Source: Holophagaceae bacterium
GTDB lineage: Bacteria; Acidobacteriota; Holophagae; Holophagales; Holophagaceae
Direction: 5' to 3'
NCBI GenBank assembly: GCA_025353305.1
Contig: JANXQX010000041.1
Span: 1-42,162 of the forward strand
DNA: 42,162 nt
In this document: positions 16,868-25,000 of the stretch, piece after piece
How positions within the stretch are numbered: position 1 is the first letter of the stretch
Layout of the letters: every line of letters begins with the position of its first letter
The notes under the pieces: model-generated
Database searches by the model: none
What the model saw: only the letters and a program-made list of their open reading frames with translations
Told to the model about the DNA's origin: nothing
Translations under genes and position numbers: made by a program

Positions 16868-17236
16868 CTATTCCCAATAGGGAGGGCGCCCGTAGAACTT
16901 GTAGATGTTCCGGTTCCACTTTTCATCAGCCATGGAAGGCCAATGTTCCGGATCGAAACCGGGAGCTTCTTTCAAGCGGTCCCGGTCTACATCAAGAACA
17001 TATTCGTTTTTATCCACGTTGTACTCGATGGCGCTGAACGGAATGGCAAACAGCTTTTCGCCTATGCTCAGAAAGCCGCCGAAGGCTACGACGACATACA
17101 CAACTCTGCCGGTATTGGGGTCAATGACCACTTCCTTGATGTCCCCCAGGCTGTCGCCCTTGCGGCTGTACAAGTTGGTGCCGAGCATGCTCGACGCTTT
17201 TACGGGTGAATTCGAAAACTTTTGCAATTGACTCAT
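16868..17236 (-). CDS. PRC-barrel domain protein (paralogue)
   Basis: 122 aa. Same architecture as the gene at 16349: MSQLQKFSNSPVKASSMLGTN, then KGDSLGDIKEVVID, GRVVYVVVAF, GEKLFAIPFSAI, tail HWPSMADEKWNRNIYKFYGRPPYWE. Together the two genes look like a tandem duplication that has since diverged. GGAG lies upstream of the ATG. 20 bases separate it from the YtxH gene, so it is in the same transcript. Confidence 0.87.
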   Translation of the reverse strand: MSQLQKFSNSPVKASSMLGTNLYSRKGDSLGDIKEVVIDPNTGRVVYVVVAFGGFLSIGEKLFAIPFSAIEYNVDKNEYVLDVDRDRLKEAPGFDPEHWPSMADEKWNRNIYKFYGRPPYWE

Positions 17237-17256
17237 TGCGGTGCTCCAGTGGACCT

Positions 17257-17565
17257 TCAGCCCCGAAGATCTTTCGCCGCATCTGACATACCGCGCTTGA
17301 GATCACCAGCGGCAAGGGCCGTGCGCTGTTTCATATCGGCAGCGGCAACCATGGTGCGTTCCTTCAAGTCGTCATAGGCCTCGTAGGCATCGTCGGCCAA
17401 AGCCCCGGCCTTACGCTTGGCGCGACCGGCAAGATCTTTGAGATCCCCACGCAGCTCGGGACCGGTCTTGGGTGTGGTGAGGGCCATCACGACTGCACCG
17501 ACGGCGGCGCCGGCGAGGAAAGTCATCAGCATGGAACCGATGGGGGTAGTGTTTTCTTGACTCAT
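17257..17565 (-). CDS. YtxH-domain stress protein
   Basis: 102 aa. One N-terminal membrane segment (MLMTFLAGAAVGAVVMAL) followed by TTPKTGPELRGDLKDLAG and an amphipathic Ala/Lys/Asp-rich helix to the end, the standard YtxH layout. AGGAG upstream of the ATG. The 11-base gap to the DUF948-like gene points to one operon with it. Function unknown; family members are general stress proteins. Confidence 0.87.
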   Translation of the reverse strand: MSQENTTPIGSMLMTFLAGAAVGAVVMALTTPKTGPELRGDLKDLAGRAKRKAGALADDAYEAYDDLKERTMVAAADMKQRTALAAGDLKRGMSDAAKDLRG

Positions 17566-17576
17566 GATTAGTGCTC

Positions 17577-17966
17577 CTAAAGAGAATTGTTTGAGGATTT
17601 CCTGCTTTTGAAGAAAGCCAGCACGGCGCTGGCCCCTCCGATAATTCCGCCAAAATTTCTGGAGGCAGATTCGATGGTGCTGTGAAAACTGTTGTGGAAA
17701 TTCCTTACGGTTTGTCCCACTTCCCCCATCAGTTGGACGAAGGTGGAAAGCTCATCGAGGTAGGTCTGAAGGGAGCCGGTCAGTTGATCCATACGCAATC
17801 GGGATTCATGCACATCCTCTGCGATTTGGGACAAATCCCTCCTCGTCGAGAGCAGAAAGGCGTCCACCCCCCGGGCTGTGTGGCGCAGTTGAAAAAGCAG
17901 GGGCAACAAGCCAACCGCAAGGGCGACCAAAACCACGATAAGCGTGATCTCAAGGGCAATGGGCAT
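17577..17966 (-). CDS. DUF948-like membrane-anchored coiled-coil protein
   Basis: 129 aa. N-terminal membrane helix (ALEITLIVVLVALAVGLLPLLF) followed by a long helical region with repeated Leu/Val spacing (LRHTARGVDAFLLSTRRDL, MDQLTGSLQTYLDEL), then a Gly/Ala-rich hydrophobic patch (FGGIIGGASAVLAFF). This is the DUF948 pattern, commonly found next to YtxH genes as here. The role is unknown. Confidence 0.75.
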   Translation of the reverse strand: MPIALEITLIVVLVALAVGLLPLLFQLRHTARGVDAFLLSTRRDLSQIAEDVHESRLRMDQLTGSLQTYLDELSTFVQLMGEVGQTVRNFHNSFHSTIESASRNFGGIIGGASAVLAFFKSRKSSNNSL

Positions 17967-17984
17967 GGCGACTCCAAATACTAT

Positions 17985-18476
17985 TCATGATTCTTGATGG
18001 GCTTTAAGCATCCAGAGGGCCTTGTCCATGGCCCGGCTGATAGCTTTGTAAAGGTCTACGGAGTCTGGATCTCCGAGCTGTTCAGCCCGGCGGATCGCCT
18101 TGCGCATCCGCCCGGTGTATTCACCGTAGCGATCCACCAAAGAGTCCACATGGATCTTGCTTTCCAGCGCCTCCAAAGGGTATTCCGCAAGATTCGAGGA
18201 GCTTGCTGCGCTACGGATAGTGCCCAGGGCTTGACCCCCCATGGAAACCACCCGCTCGGCAAAGTCATCCACATAAGCGGCCAATTGGTCGAAGAGGCCG
18301 TCGAACAATAAATGAAGGCTGTAGAAATTCTGTCCCTTCACGTTCCAATGGGCCTGCTTGGTCTGGTAAGCCAAATCGAGCGTGTCCGCTAGGGACTGAT
18401 TCAGCATTGCCACCAGATCCCTGGTGGTCTTGGCATCAAACATCACGTGTTCAGCTAGTGCAGGATTTCTGGCCAT
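17985..18476 (-). CDS. dps: Dps-family ferritin-like DNA-protection protein
   Basis: 163 aa. Ferroxidase residues of Dps are present: His in AHWNVKG, His and Asp in LHLLFDGLFD, and Asp and Glu in YVDDFAERV. The fold oxidises Fe(II) with peroxide and stores Fe(III) in a 12-mer; many members also bind DNA. The N-terminus is short and not strongly basic, so DNA binding is uncertain. It sits 18 bases upstream of the DUF948-like gene, suggesting co-regulation of iron and oxidative protection with envelope stress proteins. Confidence 0.93.
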   Translation of the reverse strand: MARNPALAEHVMFDAKTTRDLVAMLNQSLADTLDLAYQTKQAHWNVKGQNFYSLHLLFDGLFDQLAAYVDDFAERVVSMGGQALGTIRSAASSSNLAEYPLEALESKIHVDSLVDRYGEYTGRMRKAIRRAEQLGDPDSVDLYKAISRAMDKALWMLKAHQES

Positions 18477-18553
18477 GGTGGGTTCCCGGAGTAATGCATC
18501 AAGTCGGAGTGTTCGTCGGGTGAAGCAGGCGATCTTCCGGCCCCCTGAGCAGA

Positions 18554-18697
18554 TCAGGTGGTTTCGGCGGAGCTATGGAATTGTGAGTTGAGCTCCAACC
18601 AAGCCATCTCGCTTTCCCTCGCGTTGTCACTGGCAGCCTTCCATTGGGCCAACTGTCCAACCAGGTTGCCCTCATAGGTAACGAAATTTTCGATCAT
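18554..18697 (-). CDS. 47-aa mini-protein related to the coiled-coil gene at 18773
   Basis: ATG with CCAGGAGGTTTC directly upstream, an excellent ribosome site. Its start, YEGNLVGQLAQWKAASD, matches YENKLDAQLAQWKADLD of the next gene. Its end, AWLELNSQFHSSAETT, matches the frame-corrected end of that gene (VWAEIKSQFQGTAEKA). It therefore looks like a copy that lost its middle about 50 residues. Soluble, helical; function unknown. Confidence 0.7.
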   Translation of the reverse strand: MIENFVTYEGNLVGQLAQWKAASDNARESEMAWLELNSQFHSSAETT

Positions 18698-18772
18698 GAA
18701 ACCTCCTGGAATGATGGGTCGCCCGACCCCGGATGACCCGAATGAAAATGGCTGCAGCGGTAGAACATGGGG

Positions 18773-19102
18773 TCAACTTTGGTGACTACTCCCGGTTACC
18801 GTTCCCCTGCGATGATCAGGCTTTTTCAGCAGTGCCCTGGAACTGGGACTTGATCTCAGCCAGACTTTCTCCATGCCGACCTTCACGTTTTCCCAGGCAT
18901 CGTCAGTGGCGGCTTTCAAGTTGCCCAAGTGCTTGCTGGCTTCGTCGTGCTTCTCCTCCAACGCAGTAATGGTTTTGTCGTAATTGACCATCACATCAAC
19001 TCCAGTGAGCTTGGCCTTGGCCTTCAGCACATCAAGGTCGGCCTTCCATTGCGCCAACTGGGCGTCCAGCTTGTTTTCGTAAGCTTTGCGGTCTTCGAGC
19101 AT
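18773..19102 (-). CDS. Small coiled-coil stress-type protein, frameshifted near its end
   Basis: 109 aa as it reads. It is a helical, charged protein without signal (YENKLDAQLAQWKADLDVLK, ITALEEKHDEASKHLGNLK, ATDDAWENVKVGMEKVW). After VGMEKVW the frame becomes LRSSPSSRALLKKP, which is out of character. With one extra G at 18859-18862 the frame continues AEIKSQFQGTAEKA and stops at 18816, the natural end. The real protein is probably about 95 aa. Start ATG with AAAGGAGG upstream; 10 bases from the Lmo0937-like gene, so one operon. Confidence 0.75.
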   Translation of the reverse strand: MLEDRKAYENKLDAQLAQWKADLDVLKAKAKLTGVDVMVNYDKTITALEEKHDEASKHLGNLKAATDDAWENVKVGMEKVWLRSSPSSRALLKKPDHRRGTVTGSSHQS

Positions 19103-19112
19103 GGGACCTCCT

Positions 19113-19262
19113 TTAAAGGACTCTCCGGCCTTGGATGATTCGGATGAGGATGACGATGATGGCGAGTATCAGTAGAAGGTGGATGAAGCCGCCCAACACA
19201 TGGAAACCAACAAAACCTAGCAACCAAAGAACGATCAATACGACAGCGATGGTCCATAACAT
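19113..19262 (-). CDS. Lmo0937-family small membrane protein
   Basis: 49 aa. AAAGGA precedes the ATG. Begins MLWTIAVVLIVLWLLGFVGF, then HVLGGFIHLLLILAIIVILI and ends RIIQGRRVL: two membrane helices and the C-terminal RxIxGRR motif of the lmo0937 family. Function unknown. Confidence 0.85.
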   Translation of the reverse strand: MLWTIAVVLIVLWLLGFVGFHVLGGFIHLLLILAIIVILIRIIQGRRVL

Positions 19263-19317
19263 GACATTTCCTTTCAATAATGGTTTCGCTTGAAGAAGCC
19301 GATGGCTTCCCTCATGA

Positions 19318-20082
19318 CTACTTGACGGTCATATGATTCCGAACTTTCTTCACGCCTTCGATGTCCCCGGCAATCCTGGCCACGAGTTCCTTCTCTGCCT
19401 CGTTCTGAGCCTCCCCCCGCAGGAACACCACACCATTCTTGGTGGTTACCTTGGTGTCCACAGGATGGGTGGATTTGTGCATGACAAGGGCCAGCTTGAT
19501 CTGGGCTGTGATGGAAGAATCGTCCACCTTCTCCCCCAGGGTCCGGTGGGCCTTTTCGGGCTTGGACACGACCAGCTCATTACGGACTTCAGTGACACCC
19601 TCCACATCCTTGGCGTAATCGCCCGTAAGCTGCTTTTGCCCATCGGAGTCGGCAATGCCGGACAAGGTGACCACGCCGTTCTGCGTATGCACCTCGGTAT
19701 CCTTGGCACTCACATGCTTCCGGAAGGCCAGTGCGCCTTTGACCTTCATGGTGATCCAGCCATCGGAATGCTCAGCAGGCTGCTCGCCAACCACTGAAAG
19801 CTGGTTGACCACGCTTTTGACCCCAGGCAGTTCCGAAACGGTCTCCTCAGCCAGGGACTTGTGATAGTCATAGGCTACGGTACCTGTGAGCGTGACCACG
19901 CCGTGGGACGACTCGACCTTGATAGTGTCATCCTTCAGATAGGTCTTGAAGTTGTAGCTGCTCTTGGCGGAGGCCTCGATCCGGTTGTCCTGATCAGTGG
20001 CTTGCAGGGGCAGTCCGCCCACCATGACCAAGGCCGTGGCAACCAGGAGTGCGGTTCGGGGATTGAGCGCGAAATTACGCAT
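19318..20082 (-). CDS. Periplasmic protein with three BON domains
   Basis: 254 aa from the ATG at 20082 (AAAGGATG upstream; the longer frame to 20133 lacks a site). Signal peptide ends near residue 29 (ALVMVGGLPLQA). Three BON repeats follow: TIKVESSHGVVTLTGTV, DTEVHTQNGVVTLSGIA and DTKVTTKNGVVFLRGEA, each ending with a VKSVVN- or VRN-type segment. BON domains bind phospholipid or membranes; OsmY-type proteins protect the envelope under osmotic and desiccation stress. A loose half-element TTCAATCAATCGGAA lies upstream at 20246. Confidence 0.9.
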   Translation of the reverse strand: MRNFALNPRTALLVATALVMVGGLPLQATDQDNRIEASAKSSYNFKTYLKDDTIKVESSHGVVTLTGTVAYDYHKSLAEETVSELPGVKSVVNQLSVVGEQPAEHSDGWITMKVKGALAFRKHVSAKDTEVHTQNGVVTLSGIADSDGQKQLTGDYAKDVEGVTEVRNELVVSKPEKAHRTLGEKVDDSSITAQIKLALVMHKSTHPVDTKVTTKNGVVFLRGEAQNEAEKELVARIAGDIEGVKKVRNHMTVK

Positions 20083-20148
20083 GGTGCATCCTTTTTTCTG
20101 CCCCGTAGGGCGACTGGGTTGAAAAAGTCTCAAAGCGGGTGAGCCTGG

Positions 20149-20164
20149 AGCAGGCCTAGGGCCT
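20149..20164 (-). promoter_or_regulatory. Weak sigma-54 promoter candidate for the BON gene
   Basis: Minus strand AGGCCCTAGGCCTGCT has GGC and TGC at the right distance but a poor middle, and lies within a GGCC-rich palindromic stretch. The half-element TTCAATCAATCGGAA starts 82 bases upstream of the -24, not the 63-64 seen at the three clear sites. Low support. Confidence 0.22.
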
Positions 20165-20285
20165 AGACCAGCGCCGAAATGAGGTGTTCATGAGGGCCCG
20201 GACAGCCCGGGGAGCCAATGGGGTTTTGTGGGTTGATCGAATCAATTCAATCAATCGGAAAGTATTAACGCTACCTTTTCACTTT

Positions 20286-20489
20286 TTACTTTTTCACTTC
20301 TCCCGGTATGGTTTTCTCGTTTGGATTCTTGTTCATTCCAGGTTTGGGTTCATTCTCTGGCACTGGCTTGGTGCCGTGCTTGGGATCGAATTTGGGATCG
20401 TGCCTGGATTCGTGCTTGGAGATATCGTCCACCTTCTTGGAGCAGGAAAATTGCCAGCCACTGGAACCAGCTTCGGACTTTTGCATCAT
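20286..20489 (-). CDS. Small hydrophilic Lys/Pro/His-rich protein
   Basis: 67 aa, no signal or membrane segment. Content: KVDDISKHESRHDPKFDPKH, then PVPENEPKPGMNKNPNEK. AAGGGAG lies upstream of the ATG. Such intrinsically disordered, hydrophilic composition is typical of small stress (hydrophilin-like) proteins, but no family is recognised. It has its own sigma-54-type promoter (20573) and the two-dyad element (20651) upstream, the main reason to believe it is a real gene. Confidence 0.6.
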   Translation of the reverse strand: MMQKSEAGSSGWQFSCSKKVDDISKHESRHDPKFDPKHGTKPVPENEPKPGMNKNPNEKTIPGEVKK

Positions 20490-20572
20490 GGATAGCTCCC
20501 TTGTGGTGATTGCATGGTGAGGATTTCAATAGAGGTCACCCATATGCGCTGGGACGCCTGAGTCTGACAAAA

Positions 20573-20588
20573 AGCATCATCCGGGCCA
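20573..20588 (-). promoter_or_regulatory. Sigma-54 (-24/-12) promoter for the small hydrophilic gene
   Basis: Minus strand TGGCCCGGATGATGCT: TGGC at -24 and TGC at -12, spacing exact. It lies about 84 bases before the ATG at 20489. The two-dyad element begins 64 bases further upstream (20652), the distance expected for an enhancer-binding protein. Confidence 0.65.
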
Positions 20589-20650
20589 TATTCATAACTA
20601 TTACTATTTGTATCTTTAGCGTATTTTTGGAATCGTTGAGACTGAGGATA

Positions 20651-20693
20651 ATTCAATCAAGATGAATTACCATATCCTTCAATTCGAAGGAGA
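20651..20693. promoter_or_regulatory. Two-dyad enhancer-type element, copy A
   Basis: First dyad ATTCA-N7-TGAAT (20651-20667), second dyad CCTTC-N5-GAAGG (20677-20691); the TTCAA cores start 26 bases apart (20652 and 20678). It differs from copy B at only 3 of 43 positions. There is no credible gene on it. Location between the OmpA terminator and a -24/-12 promoter fits an upstream activator site for a sigma-54 enhancer-binding protein. Confidence 0.7.
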
Positions 20694-20721
20694 TACGCAT
20701 CTCGAACAGGACGATGGAGCC

Positions 20722-20755
20722 AAGAAAAAACCAGGGTGCCTCGCGGCACCCTGGT
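20722..20755 (-). terminator. Intrinsic terminator after the OmpA/Ig operon
   Basis: ACCAGGGTGCC and GGCACCCTGGT form a perfect 11-pair stem with a 4-base loop (20730-20755). On the minus strand it is followed by TTTTTTCTT. It lies about 30 bases past the stop of the gene 20784-21968 and ends the leftward operon from 26259. Confidence 0.93.
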
Positions 20756-20783
20756 CCCTAGTTGTACATTTGCACATAGGCAA

Positions 20784-21968
20784 TTACGGTTGCTTGGTGC
20801 CGTGTACTTCGATTTCCACGCGGCGATCCGGCTGTAGGCAGGCAATCAGTTTTTTAGTTGCCTTGGTGCCTTTGCAGGCATCGGCCTTGGTCACGGGCTG
20901 AGCTTCACCCATGCCTGAGGCCGAGATCTTTCCGGCGGGGATCCCTGCGGATTCCACCAGATAGTCCTTGACCGCTTCGGCGCGTTGATTCGACAGCTTC
21001 AGGTTGTATTTTGGCGAACCGATGCGGTCGGTGTGACCCACTACCTTAATGACATCAAATTGGGTGCCTTTGAGTTCTGCGGCAAAGGTGTCGAGTTCTC
21101 GTTTGGCTTCAGGCCTTAGGGTGAACTTGTCAAACCCAAAAAGATTGTCTGCGGAGAAAGCCACGTGCCTCGGTTGAGGTGGCGGTGGTGGCGGTGGTGG
21201 CACCACTACGGGCGGCGGTGGTGCTGGCGCCGGTGGTGGTGGCGGTTCTGGCGCCGGTGGTGGCGGTGGCGGTGGCGGAGGTTCCGGCACCACTACGGGC
21301 GGCGGCGGCGGGGCCGGAGTGCTTCGACCGAACCTGATGAGCAGGCCGATGGAGGCAAGATCAACGTCGCCTTTATTGCCAACAGCATCGTCAATCCTGT
21401 AGCGTTCGACTTCGGCGCGCATTCCCACCGATTTTGTGAAATCGTACTGGATTCCACCACCGAATTTGATGTTCGAACCGCGCTTACTCGGGTTGGGAGT
21501 TAGCACGTGGACCGCCCCGGCTCCAGTGAAGGTATCCGTGGCTTCAGCGTTGTTGATTCCGATCCGGCCAAACGCAGAGAACTTCTCAGTGAAGGGAATA
21601 CTGATGACTGCGTCAACATTCAGGCCTTTCAGCTTGATGTCGCCGTTCAAGGTTCCTAGTGGCACCGTAGTCGCCAGGAAATCGAACTTACCCAGATCGA
21701 AATAGCCTGCTTCAAGGGCGAAATACCGGTTGAACTGGTAGCCGCCGAAAACCTTGAAGCCGGTGTCATTGTTGTGATCAACGATCGAAGTGGTGCTGAA
21801 CCCTGCTCCCAACAAGCCACTGGTGATCCTCGCATCGTCTATTTTCGCCATGGATCGGCCAAAATTGAAGCCTACGTACAAGCCTGAGTCCTGGGCCACA
21901 GCGAAAGGGCTGGCGATCAGGGTAAGCGCTACGAGCCGTAGCAACCCTGAGGCTCTTGGTAATCTCAT
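20784..21968 (-). CDS. Outer-membrane beta-barrel protein with proline hinge and OmpA domain
   Basis: 394 aa. Signal peptide to about residue 25 (LVALTLIASPFAVAQ). Residues about 28-215 form an 8-stranded barrel (GLYVGFNFGRSM, FGGYQFNRYFALEAGYFDL, FGRIGINNAEATD, IKFGGGIQYDFT, SIGLLIRFG). About 217-270 is a hinge of proline runs with VVVPEP. About 275-392 is an OmpA peptidoglycan-binding domain (DKFTLRPEAKRELD, VVGHTDRIGSPKYNLKLSNQ, PDRRVEIEVHG), including a Cys pair typical of OmpA C-terminal domains. Structural link between outer membrane and cell wall. SD GAGGAG. It lies 36 bases after the Ig/DUF3494 gene and ends at the terminator. Confidence 0.93.
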   Translation of the reverse strand: MRLPRASGLLRLVALTLIASPFAVAQDSGLYVGFNFGRSMAKIDDARITSGLLGAGFSTTSIVDHNNDTGFKVFGGYQFNRYFALEAGYFDLGKFDFLATTVPLGTLNGDIKLKGLNVDAVISIPFTEKFSAFGRIGINNAEATDTFTGAGAVHVLTPNPSKRGSNIKFGGGIQYDFTKSVGMRAEVERYRIDDAVGNKGDVDLASIGLLIRFGRSTPAPPPPPVVVPEPPPPPPPPPAPEPPPPPAPAPPPPVVVPPPPPPPPQPRHVAFSADNLFGFDKFTLRPEAKRELDTFAAELKGTQFDVIKVVGHTDRIGSPKYNLKLSNQRAEAVKDYLVESAGIPAGKISASGMGEAQPVTKADACKGTKATKKLIACLQPDRRVEIEVHGTKQP

Positions 21969-22004
21969 GATTTCTCCTCTGGAATAATTACCGATTTATT
22001 GAAG

Positions 22005-25000
22005 TCATTGGGGGACGTTGACAGTATTGGAATCCAGGACAATCGCTCCAGGGCCAATCGCACCGGCCAACAGACGGCCGTAGATGGTGGCGCCGGTTTG
22101 ACCCGTGATGCTCACGCCCGCGATGATGGTTCCGTAGAAGTTCGTGCCCACACCGATGGTCGCTGATGCCGTGCAAACCCAGAAAACATTGCGGGGGTTG
22201 GCGCCGCCAAGGAGCGAAACAGTACCCAATGGAGTCGTCGTGGTCAGTGAGGAGCCAATCTGGAAAACCCAGATGGCATTCGCGTTTCCGCCCGCGTTGA
22301 GAACAAGCGGGGTGTTGATTGACATCGTGCTGCCAGAGGTATACGTCCCCGGTGGGATGCCGCCGGAAGAAGCTGGGTACAGGGCACCCAGATCCGCGCC
22401 AGCCGTGATGGTCACGCCAGGAGGCAGGTTCTTGTAGTAGTTGTAGGCGCTCAACAGGTCGGCATAGGCCGCTTGGGCGATAGAATCCCCAATGTGGATC
22501 GTGCCGTTAACCTGGGCAGGCAGCAAGCCATTGGAGGAGCCTGGATAGAGCGCGACATCCCCATTGATCATGGTGGAGGCACCGGTGTTGCTGATTGAAT
22601 TGCTCGACATGATCCCGTAGGTCCCAGCCAAACCAAGGTGGGAGGGGAGTGGTGCTGGTTGGCAATTCGTGACGGTAAAGGTCCAGGTGAAGTCACTCAG
22701 CATCGCATTGGCTGGGATGGCGAGATCCTTGACGCCAGTCGAACCCCCTTTGATGGTGGCCGTATAGGTGACGCCCACGGTGAGATTGCTGGCTGGCGTG
22801 AAGGTCGCAATGCGGCCGGTGAGGGGATCAAGGACGACTGATGAAGACAGGACGGGGGTAAAAGCAGGCGAGGGTCCCGTCACAGTTACGGTTGAGGCGT
22901 TGACTGTCGAGGGGTCCAACCGGAGACCGGAGGGCACATTGAAAGTCGCGTTGATGGTCGAGTCAGGGCACACCGTAAGCGAACCAGCAGCAGGGTTCGT
23001 TGAAGTCACAGTGATATTGCCAGGGATGGCGGGGGCCCCAGTCCTGAAGGTCCACACATAGTCACTGGGATTGGGCAGGGGAGCCTGATTGCCTGCCAGG
23101 GCATTGCCTGCCAAGTCCGTGGCCGCCAGGGTGATGGTGACGGTATAGGTCGTGCTGGTTTGAAGCACGGCTGTTGGAGTGAAAATCGCGGTTTTGAAAG
23201 CGTAGCTCACGCTGCCAGATACCAGCGTCGTGCCGGGTCCCCGAACGATGAAGCTGGAGGTGGAAATCGTATTGACGTCCATATCCTCGGAGAAAACAGC
23301 GGTGATCGCCGTGTTGGTGGGCACGAGATCCGTGGGACCAGGAATGGTCGTAGCTGGGATGGTGAGGGTCACTCGGGGCCTGGTGGTGTCAGTGGACACA
23401 CCGGTCGTGAAGGTCCACACATAATCACTGGGCGCGGGCAGCGGAGCTTGATTGCCGGCCAGCGCATTGCCTGCCAGATCCTGGGCTGCCATGGTGATCG
23501 TGGCAGTATAGGTCGTGAGCGGTGCCAGTGCTGTGAGGGGTGTGAAGACCGCGGATCTGGAGGCGTAGCTCACGCCACCCTGCAAGAGGAGCCCGCCTGG
23601 TCCCGTCACTGTGAAGCTGGAGACATTGATCGTGGCAGGAGCCATATCCTTGGTGAAAGCTGCGGCGATGGCGGTATTGATGGGCACGGCGGTGGTGGGG
23701 CCTGGAATCGTCGTGGCCGGGATGGTGATGGTCACTCGGGGACGGGTCGTGTCGGGGGCTGGACCGGTGGTGAAGGTCCAGACATAGTCACTTGCTCCAG
23801 GCAAGGGGGCTTGATTACCAGCCAGGTTGTTGCCGGCCAGGTCCGTGGCCGCCATGGTAATGGTGGCGGTATAGGTCGTGTTGACCGCAAGCGCTGTCAC
23901 GGGAGTGAAGATTGCAGTTCTGGACGCGTAGGTTACGGAGCCTTCTACGGCAATCCCGCCAGGTCCTTTAACCGTGAAGGTCAGAGGTGCCGTGATGGTC
24001 GCAGGGGCCATATCTTCGGTAAAGGCAGCGGCGATGGCTGTGTTGACCGGCACATTGGTCGGGCCAGGAATCGTCGTGACCGGGACCGTGATGGTCACTC
24101 GGGGCCGGATCGTGTCGGGTGCTGGACCGGTGACGAAGGTCCATATGTAATTGCTGGCCGCGGGCAAAGGGGCTTGATTACCGGCCAGGGCGTTGCCGGC
24201 CAGATCCGTGGCCACGGTGGTGATGGTGGCGGTATAGGTCGTGGCTGGAAGCAGCAAAGCTGTTGGTGTGAAGACTGCGGTCCGGGAAGCATAGCTCACG
24301 GTGCCAGCGACCACTGTCGAGCCAGGGCCGGTCAAGGTGAAGGTTCCCGGTGCCAGGATGGTCGAAAGGGCCATGTCCTCGGTGAAAGCCGCGGCAACGG
24401 CCGCGTTGACCGCCACTCCCGTGCGAGGAGGAATGCTTGTGACTGGATTGGTGAGTGTCACCCGTGGCCGAGTGATATCCGGTCCTGGACCTGTTGTGAA
24501 GGTCCAGACATAGTTGCTGGCCGCAGGTAGGGCGGCTTGATTGCCGGCCAAGGCGTTACCCGCCAGATCCGTGGCCGCCATGGTGATCGTGGCGGTGTAG
24601 GTCGTGAGGGGCGTCAACTCTGCCACTGGCGTAAAGACTGCGATTCTGGAAGCGTAGGTCACCGAACCAGAAACTGTGGTGGTGCCAGGTCCAGTCACCG
24701 TGAACGTGCCTGAAGCCGTGATGGTCGCAGGAGCCATATCCTTGGTGAAGGCGGCCGCGATTCCCGTGTTGGTCGGGACATTCGTCTGACTAGGAATCGT
24801 GGTAGCGGGGACCGTAAGCGTCACCCTGGGCCGGGTCGTATCTGGGCCTGGGCCCGTTGTGAAGGTCCAGACATAATTGCTAGCCGCAGGCAAGGCGGCT
24901 TGATTGCCAGCCAAGGCGTTGCCCGCCAGGTCCGTGGCCGCCGTGGTGATCGTGGCGGTGAAGGTCGTGAGGGGTGCCAAGGCGGTCGTTGGTGTGAAGA

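Noticed and set aside
20662..20901. Short ORF beginning MNYHILQFEGDTHLE, like [15 protein letters not shown] at 26379
   Set aside because: The similarity is fully explained by the conserved regulatory element at DNA level; reading frames diverge right after it and one runs into a terminator and the OmpA gene.
23160..24530. Long open frame on the plus strand through the Ig repeats
   Set aside because: It is opposite the giant lipoprotein gene; the period and Gly/Arg/His-rich text come from the antisense of the 363-bp repeats.
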